From contig NZ_OZ201294.1 in the NCBI RefSeq assembly GCF_964332355.1, positions 248,001 through 312,000 of the forward strand: a stretch of 64,000 nucleotides of DNA. Direction: 5' to 3'. The translations under genes and the position numbers were made by a program. The stretch comes from Imbroritus primus (GTDB lineage Bacteria; Pseudomonadota; Gammaproteobacteria; Burkholderiales; Burkholderiaceae). Below the pieces are notes generated by a model. The model had not been told where the DNA came from and searched no databases. It was given only the letters and a program-made list of their open reading frames with translations. The stretch's first letter is position 1; every line of letters starts with the position of its first letter. Of the stretch, positions 11,835 through 20,486 are shown in pieces.

Positions 11835-14336
11835 TCATGCGTCGGCCATCAGGCGCACATGCCGTACCGCGAGTGTGGTGCGTGCGGCGTTGAAGGTGTC
11901 CCATAGCGCGGCGTGTTCTTCGAGGTGACGCATAGCGTTACCGATGTGGAAGTGCGCGCCCCGCAGATCGGTTTTGCCGTCGAGGGCGTTCCAGGCCAGC
12001 GGCATGGCGACGGGGGCGCCAGCGCGGGCGCGCACCGCGTACGGCACGATGGCGGTATTACCTGCGCTATTGCGCAGGTAATCGATAAAGATACGCCCAT
12101 GACGCCGGGACTTGGACATCGACGCCGTGAAACGCTCCGGCATCAGCCCGCTCAGGTGCTGGGCCAGTCCCCGTGCAAATGTCTTGACCTCCTCCCACGA
12201 GCGACCACGCCGCAGCGGCACGACCACGTGCAGTCCCTTGCCGCCTGTGCTGCGCAGGAACGATGGCAGCTCGAATTCTTCCAGGGTCCCGCGCACCAAT
12301 CGGGCGGCATCGGCGATGACGCGCCAGCTCAGCGCCGGATCGGGATCGAGATCGAAAGTGATCTGATCGGGCCGGTCGAGGCGGGGCAGGGTCGCACCCC
12401 ACTGATGCAGCTCGATGACGCCGTGCTGTACCAGTGCGACGATGCCGGCCTCGCTTTGTACCGCGATGTAAGGCGCATCTTCGCCCGGCACATCGACGCG
12501 CATCAGCCCCTCAGGCAGGGTTTGCGCAAGTGCCCAGTGCTTCTGGAAGAAACAGGTACGCTGCGTGCCTTCGGGGCAGCGCATGAGCGAGAGCGGCCGG
12601 CCATGCAGCCATGGCAGCATCCAGCCGGCGACACCTGCGTAGTAGCGCGCCAGCTCACCCTTGGTGAAACCTGCATCGGGAAACACCACGCGCTCGGCAT
12701 GCGTGATGCGCACCCCGTGCCATGCTGCTGTATCAGCGGATGAGGCAGAACTGCGTCCGCTTTGCCTGGGGCGCTTGGCGGGTTGAGCGAGCTGGCTTGC
12801 GGACATGGTCGCTTCCTCCTCGATCTCGTTGGCGGCCTTGTCGGGGCGCAAGCCGGCAAATGCGGCCTGACGCAGCAGCCGGTCGGTGGTCCAGCCAGTG
12901 TAGGTCACTTCCGCGACCAGTACCGGGCGGGTCCAGTGCACCTGTTCGCCGGCCAGGCGGGGTGGCGGTGCGAATGGGCTGCGCGCGCGCCGCTCGCGTA
13001 CGAGCCGCTGGTGCAAGGCGCTCAGCTGCGCGCGGCTGAAACCACTGCCGACACGGCCCACATAGCGCAGCGTGGCGGGTTTGCCGGAGGACCGTGCCCA
13101 TACGCCGAGCAACAGCGCGCCAAGATGGATGCGCTGGCCTTTGGGTTCGGTCCACCCGCCGATCACGAACTCCGCGCGGGGCCGGCACTTGATCTTGATC
13201 CACGCTGTGGTGCGCCGGCCGCTATACGCGGCATCATGCTGCTTGCCAATCACGCCTTCGAGATGGAGCGCACACGCCGCTGCCCAGACGGTTGGGCCGT
13301 CTCCGGGTAGCTCCGTACTCAGCTGGACGTGCGGCGGCAGCGCGGGAGCCAGGGATTCGAGGACGGCCCGGCGCTGCGACAGCGGCAACGATCGCAGGTC
13401 ACGGCCGTCCCACCAGGGGATGTCGAAGAGCACGTAGTGCAGACGGCTGGCATCGCTGTCCGCTGGTCCTTCGGCGCTGAGCATGGCCTGCAGGGCGCCG
13501 AAGCTGCTATGACCGTGCGCATCGAACACGACGAGCTCACCATCGAGCCAGCCGCCGGCGGGCAGCGCGCGGGCCAGGCCCTCTGCTAGCGCTGCCAGAG
13601 CCGGGGTGCGATGTTCCCACGCGAGACCATTGCGGCTCAGTAGCTGGGCCTTGCCATCGTGGATACGGCATAGCATGCGGTAGCCGTCGTATTTGATTTC
13701 GTAGCGCCAGCCCGGCGTTTCGGGCGGTGCATCGACCAGGGTCGCCAGTTGCGGCGCGAGCGTCGCCGGGGGCGCAGCGGTGGCGTGTCTCCGCTTGCGT
13801 GATGGGGCCGCGAGCGCTGCCGGCGCGTGTTCAGCATCGTGCCCGGGCAAGGCAAAGGCGTCGGCAGTCTTGCGCAACAGCCACTGCGTGTCCTTGCCGC
13901 TGGTGCGCACCAGTATCCAGTCGCCTGCCAGTCGCCCGCCAAGCAGGCGAAAGCGCAGGCGACCCCGCTGCAGCCCGGCATGGGCATCGTCTAGCGGTTG
14001 CCAGGTGCCACGGTCCCAGATACGGACTTGCCCAGCGCCGTACTGGCCGGCAGGAATTTCGCCCTCGAAGCTCTCATAGCCGAGCGGATGGTCTTCGACC
14101 TGCACCGCCAGCCGCTTCACAGTGGGATCGAGACTGGGCCCCTTCGGCACCGCCCAGCTTTTCAGCACACCGTCGAGTTCGAGGCGAAAGTCATAGTGCA
14201 GGTGGCTGGCATGATGTCGCTGTACGACATAGCAGCCGTCGGCATGCGCGCGGCGCGCCGCCCGGCCCGCCGGTTCGGGTGTCTTGTGGAAATCGCGGCG
14301 GGCGCGATAGCGCTGCAGCGCGTCCTTTGCGCTCAT
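11835..14336 (-). CDS. ligD: Multifunctional ATP-dependent DNA ligase LigD (PE-LIG-POL)
   Basis: 833-aa end-joining enzyme that repairs double-strand breaks with Ku. Domain order: 3'-phosphoesterase (about 20-190, with HHASHLHYDFRLELDG), ATP-dependent ligase (about 210-520, nucleophile Lys in YEIKYDGYR), primase-polymerase (about 545-830, with YYAGVAGWMLPWL and the metal motif DLDPDP). This is the Pseudomonas-type order. The ATG at 14336 overlaps the ku stop (ATGA), so the longer upstream frame (to 14642, through ku) is not used. Cytoplasmic/nucleoid. Confidence 0.95.
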   Translation of the reverse strand: MSAKDALQRYRARRDFHKTPEPAGRAARRAHADGCYVVQRHHASHLHYDFRLELDGVLKSWAVPKGPSLDPTVKRLAVQVEDHPLGYESFEGEIPAGQYGAGQVRIWDRGTWQPLDDAHAGLQRGRLRFRLLGGRLAGDWILVRTSGKDTQWLLRKTADAFALPGHDAEHAPAALAAPSRKRRHATAAPPATLAPQLATLVDAPPETPGWRYEIKYDGYRMLCRIHDGKAQLLSRNGLAWEHRTPALAALAEGLARALPAGGWLDGELVVFDAHGHSSFGALQAMLSAEGPADSDASRLHYVLFDIPWWDGRDLRSLPLSQRRAVLESLAPALPPHVQLSTELPGDGPTVWAAACALHLEGVIGKQHDAAYSGRRTTAWIKIKCRPRAEFVIGGWTEPKGQRIHLGALLLGVWARSSGKPATLRYVGRVGSGFSRAQLSALHQRLVRERRARSPFAPPPRLAGEQVHWTRPVLVAEVTYTGWTTDRLLRQAAFAGLRPDKAANEIEEEATMSASQLAQPAKRPRQSGRSSASSADTAAWHGVRITHAERVVFPDAGFTKGELARYYAGVAGWMLPWLHGRPLSLMRCPEGTQRTCFFQKHWALAQTLPEGLMRVDVPGEDAPYIAVQSEAGIVALVQHGVIELHQWGATLPRLDRPDQITFDLDPDPALSWRVIADAARLVRGTLEEFELPSFLRSTGGKGLHVVVPLRRGRSWEEVKTFARGLAQHLSGLMPERFTASMSKSRRHGRIFIDYLRNSAGNTAIVPYAVRARAGAPVAMPLAWNALDGKTDLRGAHFHIGNAMRHLEEHAALWDTFNAARTTLAVRHVRLMADA

Positions 14337-15259
14337 GCCGCCGACGCCCGTTTGCGGCGCGTGCTCTCCGCCCCGGCCTTGCGCGGCCGCTTGCTGGACG
14401 TGGTCTTGGCGGTGGCGGTCTTGCGCGTGGCGCTCTTGGTGCGCGTGCCGGATTTGCCCTGGCGTTGTGCGATGCTGCTGCGAATGAGGTCCATCATGTC
14501 GATGATGTCGGCACTCTTGCGCGGCGCGGTGTCGGCCGGCGGGGTGTCGGCCACGGTGTGGGTCTGCCCGGCCGCGATGCGGCGCTCGATGCGTTTCATC
14601 AGGTCGGCGCGGTACGTGTCGTGATACTGATCGGGTGACCACGACTCCGCCATGTCTTCCACCAGCTTGGCCGCCATGCCGACCTCGCGGGCGGTAACGC
14701 CGGTGCCGCGCGTACCGCTGGCCGGCAGGTCGAGTTCGTCGACGGGCAATATCTCCTCGGCAAAACGCATGGTGTTGAGGACCAGGACCTGATCGCTGAC
14801 CAGGACCGCGGCGAGGTGCTGGCGCGCGCGAATCACCACCAGCGCCAGCGCGGCATATCCGGTACGGCGCATGGTTTCGCGCAGCAGCGCATAGCCTTTG
14901 GCACCATGCCGGTCCGGCTCCAGGTAGTAGGGCGTCTCGAAGAAGTAGGGTGGAATCTCCGCAGCCTGCACGAAGCTGACGATATCGACGGTCTGCGTGG
15001 CCTCGACATTGGCCTGGATGAAATCCTCTTCGGTCAGCAGCACATACTCGCCCTTGCTGTACTGGTAACCCTTGGCGATATGCGCCGATTCGACCGGCTT
15101 GCCGGTGCGTTTGTTGATGCGCTGGTACCCGACCGGCGCCATGTCGCGCCGGTCGATCCAGTCAAGGTCGATGGTGTTGCTGTGCGACGCGGGCTTGAGC
15201 ACCACGGGAATGGTGACCAGGCCGAATGAAATCGCACCGCGCCAGATGATGCGGGACAT
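14333..15259 (-). CDS. ku: DNA end-binding protein Ku
   Basis: 308-aa homodimeric Ku that loads on DNA ends and recruits LigD. The N-terminus MSRIIWRGAISFGLVTIPV is typical of bacterial Ku, and the core includes GKPVESAHIAKGYQYSKGEYV. The C-terminus is a basic Lys/Arg/Ala tail (about 265-308), as in other Ku proteins that contact DNA or LigD. It is coupled to ligD by ATGA. It starts only 23 bp after the proline-rich peptide gene, so it is probably co-transcribed with the genes upstream. Confidence 0.95.
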   Translation of the reverse strand: MSRIIWRGAISFGLVTIPVVLKPASHSNTIDLDWIDRRDMAPVGYQRINKRTGKPVESAHIAKGYQYSKGEYVLLTEEDFIQANVEATQTVDIVSFVQAAEIPPYFFETPYYLEPDRHGAKGYALLRETMRRTGYAALALVVIRARQHLAAVLVSDQVLVLNTMRFAEEILPVDELDLPASGTRGTGVTAREVGMAAKLVEDMAESWSPDQYHDTYRADLMKRIERRIAAGQTHTVADTPPADTAPRKSADIIDMMDLIRSSIAQRQGKSGTRTKSATRKTATAKTTSSKRPRKAGAESTRRKRASAA

Positions 15260-15282
15260 CCTGCTCTCGTCTACCTGTCACA

Positions 15283-15423
15283 TCACGCGCGTTTGGGCGG
15301 CGGCGGTGGCACGTCGCCTGGCGGCGGATCATTGACGGGTTCGTGGGTGTCCGGAATCGGCACCGGCGGCTCGGGGATCTCGGGGCGTGGCGGCGCCTGG
15401 TCGGGCTCGGGAGTAATGTGCAT
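15283..15423 (-). CDS. Short proline-rich peptide upstream of ku
   Basis: 46 aa beginning MHITPEPDQAPPRPEIPEPP, almost entirely Pro/Asp/Glu and probably disordered. The ATG at 15423 comes one base after the stop of the upstream gene (TGA-c-ATG), which argues that it is translated. Similar short Pro-rich peptides are common in Burkholderiales; I know no function. Confidence 0.65.
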   Translation of the reverse strand: MHITPEPDQAPPRPEIPEPPVPIPDTHEPVNDPPPGDVPPPPPKRA

Positions 15424-15424
15424 G

Positions 15425-16444
15425 TCAGTTTTCCTCAAGGCGGACATCCTGCGCCGCGCTGGTAGTGGACGAAACGGTGCGGGCAGCCGCTTCATGCCGG
15501 CAGACCACCACCGTGCCTTCGCCATCCGCCGCCAGGAAATCGCGGTACAACAGGGCGGCCGCGATCGCCGGGTGGAGGGTCGCGAGCGTCTCGCGGTCCG
15601 GTAGCCGGGCGTCCTGATCCAGGTCGCCGCAGTACAGCACGAGCAGGCTGCCGGCCGGCCACTGCATCTCGGTGCCGGTCACACCGTTCGGGCTGGCGGA
15701 AGGCTGCACGTAGCGTTCCGTGTCGGGGGTGTCGATCAGGGCACGGATGCCGCCGCCCCCGGCGAAGCACAGGTGATCGCCCTGCGTATCGAGGGTGGCG
15801 ACGCCGAGTGCAACGTCTTCGTGCAGGTTGCTGCCGAGAGCGCTGCGTACGCGCTCCGCGATGATGGCCGGCGTGGCGGCCCCGCAGGCGCCGGCGGCAC
15901 GGTGCGCGGCCGTCGTGAGCTGGTGGGCGTCCGGCCCGTGGCCCAAGCCGTGCAGCAGGGTCAGGTTGAAGCCGCCAGGTGGCATGAATTCGATATGCCA
16001 CGGCTGGCACCGGGTCACTTCCTGGGCACGCGGCACGCAGATGGCGCCGACCGCGATATCCGCCGCGACAGGACTGAAACGTTCCGAGGGCGGCACCACC
16101 ATGCGCGCGATATGCCCTCGCCCCGGCGTGCAGTGCAGCGTGAACGCTTCGGCGATCGGCGCGAGCAGTGCGAGGCCGGCTCCCTCGTCAGGGGCATAGC
16201 GTTCGAGCGCGAGGACTTCGATGCGTGGCGCTGCCAGACCGCTGACTTCTTCGCGCAGCGGACGGATCAGCAATTCGCCACGGTCTCCAAGGCGGCTCAG
16301 CAGGCACGCAGCCGCGCTGGCGACGGTGTCATCGAGGCGCTCGCTGGCACGCTCGCTGAACCCGCAGCGTATCGCGAGCTGCATGGCAGCGTGCCGCACG
16401 GCGTCGATGTCCTGGCGGTCGGCAATCAGGGTTCGAAATTGCAT
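15425..16444 (-). CDS. RsbT-like kinase / RsbX-like phosphatase fusion, apparently degenerate
   Basis: 339 aa. Residues ~1-135 resemble the GHKL anti-sigma kinase fold of RsbT (AIRCGFSERASERLDDTV... DEGAGLALL). Residues ~145-320 resemble the PP2C-type RsbX/SpoIIE phosphatase (GLGHGPDAHQL... LCFAGGGGIRAL). Key positions look lost. The kinase N-box usually reads like VSELAxN but here is VASAAAC. The phosphatase metal Asp before GLGHG is His (LLHGLGHG), and the late DG motif reads CGD. So it may be a binding or regulatory pseudoenzyme. Family assignment is by pattern recognition. Coupled to the Pro-rich peptide and, through it, to ku-ligD. Confidence 0.7.
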   Translation of the reverse strand: MQFRTLIADRQDIDAVRHAAMQLAIRCGFSERASERLDDTVASAAACLLSRLGDRGELLIRPLREEVSGLAAPRIEVLALERYAPDEGAGLALLAPIAEAFTLHCTPGRGHIARMVVPPSERFSPVAADIAVGAICVPRAQEVTRCQPWHIEFMPPGGFNLTLLHGLGHGPDAHQLTTAAHRAAGACGAATPAIIAERVRSALGSNLHEDVALGVATLDTQGDHLCFAGGGGIRALIDTPDTERYVQPSASPNGVTGTEMQWPAGSLLVLYCGDLDQDARLPDRETLATLHPAIAAALLYRDFLAADGEGTVVVCRHEAAARTVSSTTSAAQDVRLEEN

Positions 16445-16546
16445 GGGAATGGCGGCATGAAATTGGTCGACGAAGCCGGTGAAGACAGCGTCGGGTCGGT
16501 ATTGAAAGAGCCGTCGAAGCAGCGGTCCGGTATGGGAAGCGCGCGA

Positions 16547-16705
16547 CTACAGCCGGCCCATCAATACCAGCACGAGAATGATCAGCAAGACCAGTCCGAG
16601 CCCGCCGCTTGGCCAGTAACCCCACCCGGAGCTATAAGGCCACGATGGCAGCGCAGCGACCAGCAATACGATCAGAACGATCAACAGGATGGTTCCAGTT
16701 GCCAT
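16547..16705 (-). CDS. DUF3309 small membrane protein
   Basis: 52 aa, with two hydrophobic segments around an aromatic loop (LPSWPYSSGWGYWPSGGLG), which is the DUF3309 signature. Probably an inner-membrane hairpin of unknown function, often seen near stress genes. The ATG at 16705 has GAGGAG upstream. It follows a strong hairpin after the upstream periplasmic-protein gene. Confidence 0.8.
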   Translation of the reverse strand: MATGTILLIVLIVLLVAALPSWPYSSGWGYWPSGGLGLVLLIILVLVLMGRL

Positions 16706-16773
16706 GATGCGTCTCCTCTTTATGAAAGCATGGGAACCGGCCTGGCCGACTCCCATGCAGTGCAGTCAAGTGG

Positions 16774-16800
16774 ATGTAGCGCCCGGCCGGGGCGTTACAT
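16774..16800 (-). terminator. Hairpin downstream of the Cys/Lys repeat protein gene
   Basis: Arms 16774-16784 and 16790-16800 (ATGTAGCGCCC / GGGCGTTACAT) form an 11-bp stem with one wobble pair and a 5-nt loop, 8 bp after the stop of the gene at 16809-17411. There is no U-tract, so it may terminate or attenuate before the DUF3309 gene. Confidence 0.45.
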
Positions 16801-16808
16801 ACATGCCT

Positions 16809-17411
16809 TTACTTGTTGTAGCGCGCCTTGACGTCGCTCATGCACTTGTCCTTGGCATCGCCCGACATGGCATCGCACTTTTCCTTGTCGGCCTTGTAGC
16901 GCGCATCGCTCACGTCCTTGTTGACCTCGCGACGGGTCTCGGCTACATCAGCTGACGAGCCGCTAGCTTTTTCCTTCGTTACCTTGGCGGCGCCGAGGGC
17001 CTGTTCATGCGCGGCCTTGGCCTCCTTCACGCACACATCCTTCTCGTTGCCCTTCTTGTCGTCGCAGCGTTCCTTGGCCACTTTGTAGTCGCCATCGGCC
17101 TTTTCCTTCTGGACCTTGGCCTGGGCCTTGGGCGTGCCGTCACGGGTGGCTTCTGCTTCGGCCTTGGCGACATCGCGGTCGCGCTTGGCTTCGGCTTCGC
17201 AGACGTCCTTGGCGTTCGAACTTAGCGCCTTGCATTTTTCCTTCGCCGCCTTGTAATTCGCATTAGCCTGCTTGACCGCGGCATCGTAGCCGCTCGCCGC
17301 AGCAGGCTGTGCAGCCGTGTTGGCACCGGGTGTCATCTGTGCCAGCGCGGCGCCACCGGGAACGGCGATCATTGCGGCACATGCTGTTGCAGTCAGCCAT
17401 TGCTTCATCAT
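16809..17411 (-). CDS. Periplasmic Lys/Ala/Cys-rich repeat protein
   Basis: 200 aa with a signal peptide (about 1-24, ending ALA-Q). The mature part is charged and helical. It contains three imperfect repeats of Y-K-x-x-K-E-[KR]-C followed about 10 residues later by K-D-x-C (near residues 53-75, 109-130 and 169-192), giving three cysteine pairs in a periplasmic context. The ATG-ATG start has AAGGAG upstream. Related proteins in Burkholderiales are uncharacterised. The paired cysteines suggest disulfides or metal binding (inference). Confidence 0.8.
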   Translation of the reverse strand: MMKQWLTATACAAMIAVPGGAALAQMTPGANTAAQPAAASGYDAAVKQANANYKAAKEKCKALSSNAKDVCEAEAKRDRDVAKAEAEATRDGTPKAQAKVQKEKADGDYKVAKERCDDKKGNEKDVCVKEAKAAHEQALGAAKVTKEKASGSSADVAETRREVNKDVSDARYKADKEKCDAMSGDAKDKCMSDVKARYNK

Positions 17412-17590
17412 TCTGCTCTCCTTGTTGTGAATGGATCGATGGTGTGGGGTTGGCATCTCGGACCCACCGTTGACCACGTTTCAAGGCTACTGAGGTCATC
17501 GGGGTTCCGGCAGTGCCCACGTTCCGATAGCTGCGTCGGACATTTCCGACAGAAGTGGTGTGTGGTGCGCATCGTGCCGCGCCCTGTACC

Positions 17591-17764
17591 TCATTCGTTT
17601 TCCACCGGCGGTTCGCTCCAGGCCGGATCGTCGCCGCGTTTTACCGAGGGCGGCTCACCGTTCTCGTCCGGTACATTGGCTTCGCGTGGGTAGGGCGGCG
17701 CGGGCGGCCGAGTCGCCGGATCCTCCGGAACGGATGAATCGCGCTTGCCAGGTGGTGTCGCCAT
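17591..17764 (-). CDS. Short proline-rich hydrophilic protein
   Basis: 57 aa from the ATG at 17764 (MATPPGKRDSSVPEDPATRP), with GAGGAG about 7 nt upstream. Acidic and proline-rich, with no domain recognised. It follows topoisomerase IB by 16 bp on the same strand, so it is probably in the same transcript. Confidence 0.55.
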   Translation of the reverse strand: MATPPGKRDSSVPEDPATRPPAPPYPREANVPDENGEPPSVKRGDDPAWSEPPVENE

Positions 17765-17780
17765 GGCGGGACTCCTCATG

Positions 17781-18851
17781 TCAGTTGTCGGAGTTGTTCT
17801 CGCACGATGCATGCCAGTCCCCCAGCAGGGTCAGCAGGCGACGTTCGTCCTGGCGCAGGCCGCTGCGGCGGTGCAGGGCGCATGCGGAGAGCGTCCCGCC
17901 ACTGTAGGCGGAGAGCACGGCGGGATGCACATAGCATTTTCTACATACCGCCACGGTATTGCGGAGCTGGCGGGCGACTTCGCGAATCGCGGCGGTGATG
18001 GTGCGTGCGGCGTCACGGCCGTGGGCAGGCGGACCCGGCCGTTTGCGCAGGTAACCGAGGGCGAGCACGCTGCCCGCCCAGGTCCGGAAGTCCTTGGCGG
18101 TGAAGTCGCTACCCATGATGGATTGCAGGTAGGCATTGACGTCGGTGGAGCCAACTTCGTGCGCGATACCATCGGCATCGCAATACTTGAAAAGCTGCTG
18201 CCCAGGCAGCTCGGCGCATGACCGGACGATGCGCGCTACGCGCGTGTCGCTCAGGAGCACATCGTGCTGCACGCCGCTCTTGCCGGTGAACTGCATGCGG
18301 ATCCGGCTGCCGTGCAGTTTCATGTGCCGGCGTTGCAGCGTGGTGATGCCATAGCTGCGGTTCTGGCGGGCATAGCGGCGGTTGCCCACGCGCACCAAGG
18401 TCTGGTCCAGCAGGTAGACCACGGCCGCCAGTACTGTGTCCCGCGCCAGTGGATGGCCGCGCAGATCCCGTGCTACCTTGGTGCGCAGCCGTGGCAGCGC
18501 CATGCCGAAAGCATGCAGGCGCGCGTACTTGTCGCGCTCGCGCAGCGCGATCCAGGCATCGTGATAGCGATACTGCTTGCGGCCGCGCTGATCGATGCCG
18601 GTGGCCTGCAGATGGCCGCGCGGATCGCGGCAGATCCACACGGATTCATAGGCAGGCGGCAAGGCAAGGCTGCGGATACGCGCTAGCGTGGCCGCATGCC
18701 GTACCCGCACGCCATCGTCGAGGTAGATGAATCCGCGCGCCCCGTTACGGCGGCGCACGATACCCGGCACGGTGTCGTCGATGTAGCGAAGCCCGGCGTC
18801 CTGTGCCGCCGCACGCGCCTCGCCGGCGGCGTCACGCAATGGTGCTGGCAT
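17781..18851 (-). CDS. DNA topoisomerase IB (poxvirus-type)
   Basis: 356-aa type IB topoisomerase that relaxes supercoils through a 3'-phosphotyrosyl nick. It has the N-terminal beta domain (YIDDTVPGIVRRR) and the catalytic core (GNRRYARQNRSYGITTL, FTGKSG). The catalytic Tyr is most likely Tyr307 in KCYVHPAVL. Length matches the bacterial family (about 330-380). It is upstream of, but separated from, the Ku/LigD block. Confidence 0.9.
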   Translation of the reverse strand: MPAPLRDAAGEARAAAQDAGLRYIDDTVPGIVRRRNGARGFIYLDDGVRVRHAATLARIRSLALPPAYESVWICRDPRGHLQATGIDQRGRKQYRYHDAWIALRERDKYARLHAFGMALPRLRTKVARDLRGHPLARDTVLAAVVYLLDQTLVRVGNRRYARQNRSYGITTLQRRHMKLHGSRIRMQFTGKSGVQHDVLLSDTRVARIVRSCAELPGQQLFKYCDADGIAHEVGSTDVNAYLQSIMGSDFTAKDFRTWAGSVLALGYLRKRPGPPAHGRDAARTITAAIREVARQLRNTVAVCRKCYVHPAVLSAYSGGTLSACALHRRSGLRQDERRLLTLLGDWHASCENNSDN

Positions 18852-19328
18852 GTGATCCAGGGCAGCAGGCGGGATTGGCGTGGCGCAGGGCTTGTATCGG
18901 ATCTCGAATCATTGCGTGTCGCTCCGCTCGTTGCGATGTGCATGGCGCCGCAAGGCGCTACAACTGGCGCATTGCGGACCCGGACGGCGCGCTGCAGCCA
19001 CTCCATGCGGCAGTTCCCTGGATGGCCGCCGACGCCTAGCCCGGGCGGGAGATGCGAATGGCATGCCAGGGGCGGGGCGTGATGTGGCGCCTTCGACAGC
19101 TGCGTCCGATATGGCCGTTCCCGGATATGGCTGTGTAAAAACTACGTGTGACAGTGCGTTTTTGACAGTCTCCTGGCTGACACGACCGACGCCCTTTTTA
19201 TCGACGCGCGAGGAGAACGCAGCAGGCGCACGCAGCACCGTGCGATGCCAGACTGCCAGCCGCCCGCGGTGGGGACGGCTGGCATGCGTTTCGCGTCATA
19301 TGCCGGCAAGTGCCGCCAGGAGACCGAT
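18852..19328. other. Divergent intergenic region between topoisomerase IB and the DUF3182 gene
   Basis: About 480 bases with no credible gene. A weak third relative of the glg element (GTAAAAACTACGTG) sits at 19135-19148. I could not define a convincing promoter pair. Confidence 0.5.
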
Positions 19329-20486
19329 ATGCCCGATCGCCTTCCCGGACATGGCTTGGGGTTGCCCGTGGTGATGCCATACCGCCCAGACGCGTGCGCT
19401 GCCGCCAGTCACGAGATCGCGACCCATCAGCGGATCGCGCAGAAGGTGGCGCAGTTACTGGGACGCAGGCTGCAGGACCCGCCTGAGGATCTCGTGCAAT
19501 GGCGTGCGGAACACGGCGCGGCAGGTGGTAGCCCCTATTACGTACCGTTCGATACGCTCGAGGTCGCTGTCGCAACCGCGCTCGGCATCCAAGGCGTGCC
19601 CGATCTGTTCGGTGGCGTGGTGCCGCATGCCTTTGTTGCGACCAAGGTGATCACGCATCCTGTGTGGTCGCCTGACGCGGCTGCTCCGGCGGGGTGGTGC
19701 CGGACGATGGGTGGGCTGATTGAGGACGTGGTCTTGCCAGGTTACAGCGCTTTCGCCGTCGCCGATGCGCGCCGCGCAGGGCGTCTGCTGCTGCGCGAGG
19801 GGCGGGTGCGGGTCAAGGCGCCCATGGACAAGGGCGGCCTGGGCCAGCAGGTCATCCGGGACGCCCATGCCCTGGACGCCTGCCTGGCACCGCTGGAGGA
19901 CACACTGGCGACCACGGGCGTGGTGCTGGAACGTGATATGGATCACGTGCGCACCTGCAGTGTGGGCCAGATCATTCTGGAAGGCGTTTGCCTGTCGTAT
20001 CACGGCACGCAGTGCCTGACGCCTGACAATCTGGGCGGCAGGGTGTACGGCGGGTCGTCGCTGCAAGTCGTGCGGGGTGACTTCGATGCGGTGCTGCACC
20101 TGCCGCTCGACCCGCAGACACGGCGCGCCGTGGTCCAGGCATGCCGTTATCACCAGGCGGCGCAGGAATGCTATCCGGGTCTGTACGCATCGCGTTGCAA
20201 CTATGACGTGCTGCAAGGCGAAACGGCCGGCGGGGTCTGGCAGAGCGGCGTGCTTGAACAGTCATGGCGCGTGGGTGGCGCGACCGGTGCGGAGCTTGCG
20301 GCATTCGCCTACCTGCGCGAACACCCGGAGGTGGCGCAGGTACGGGCGGTGACTTGCGAGATCTATGGACGCGCGGTTGCGTCGACGCCAGTGCCGCGGG
20401 ATGCCGTGATCTATTTCGACGGAGACGATGGCAGCGTGGGCCCGCTGCTCAAGTATGCGAGGGTAGAGACCGATGCCGGGCCATGA
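19329..20486 (+). CDS. DUF3182 family protein (ATP-grasp-like)
   Basis: 385 aa, DUF3182. The ATG at 19329 has CAGGAGA just upstream; the open frame begins earlier at 19245. Conserved-looking stretches are GGVVPHAFVATKVITHP, RVRVKAPMDKGGLGQQV and CNYDVLQGE. The layout suggests an ATP-grasp ligase-type fold, but the substrate is unknown. It overlaps the downstream hydrolase gene by 14 bp, so the two proteins are probably made together. Similar pairs occur near stress and glucan genes in Burkholderiales. Confidence 0.8.
   Translation: MPDRLPGHGLGLPVVMPYRPDACAAASHEIATHQRIAQKVAQLLGRRLQDPPEDLVQWRAEHGAAGGSPYYVPFDTLEVAVATALGIQGVPDLFGGVVPHAFVATKVITHPVWSPDAAAPAGWCRTMGGLIEDVVLPGYSAFAVADARRAGRLLLREGRVRVKAPMDKGGLGQQVIRDAHALDACLAPLEDTLATTGVVLERDMDHVRTCSVGQIILEGVCLSYHGTQCLTPDNLGGRVYGGSSLQVVRGDFDAVLHLPLDPQTRRAVVQACRYHQAAQECYPGLYASRCNYDVLQGETAGGVWQSGVLEQSWRVGGATGAELAAFAYLREHPEVAQVRAVTCEIYGRAVASTPVPRDAVIYFDGDDGSVGPLLKYARVETDAGP

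Noticed and set aside
19135..19148. Third copy of the glg-type GTAA/TTAC element
   Set aside because: GTAAAAACTACGTG breaks the inverted repeat and matches only about 11 of 14 positions; too weak to list as a site.
19280..19294. Sigma-54-like TGGCATG-CGTT-TCGC before the DUF3182 gene
   Set aside because: Mismatch in the -12 element and no supporting context; probably chance.
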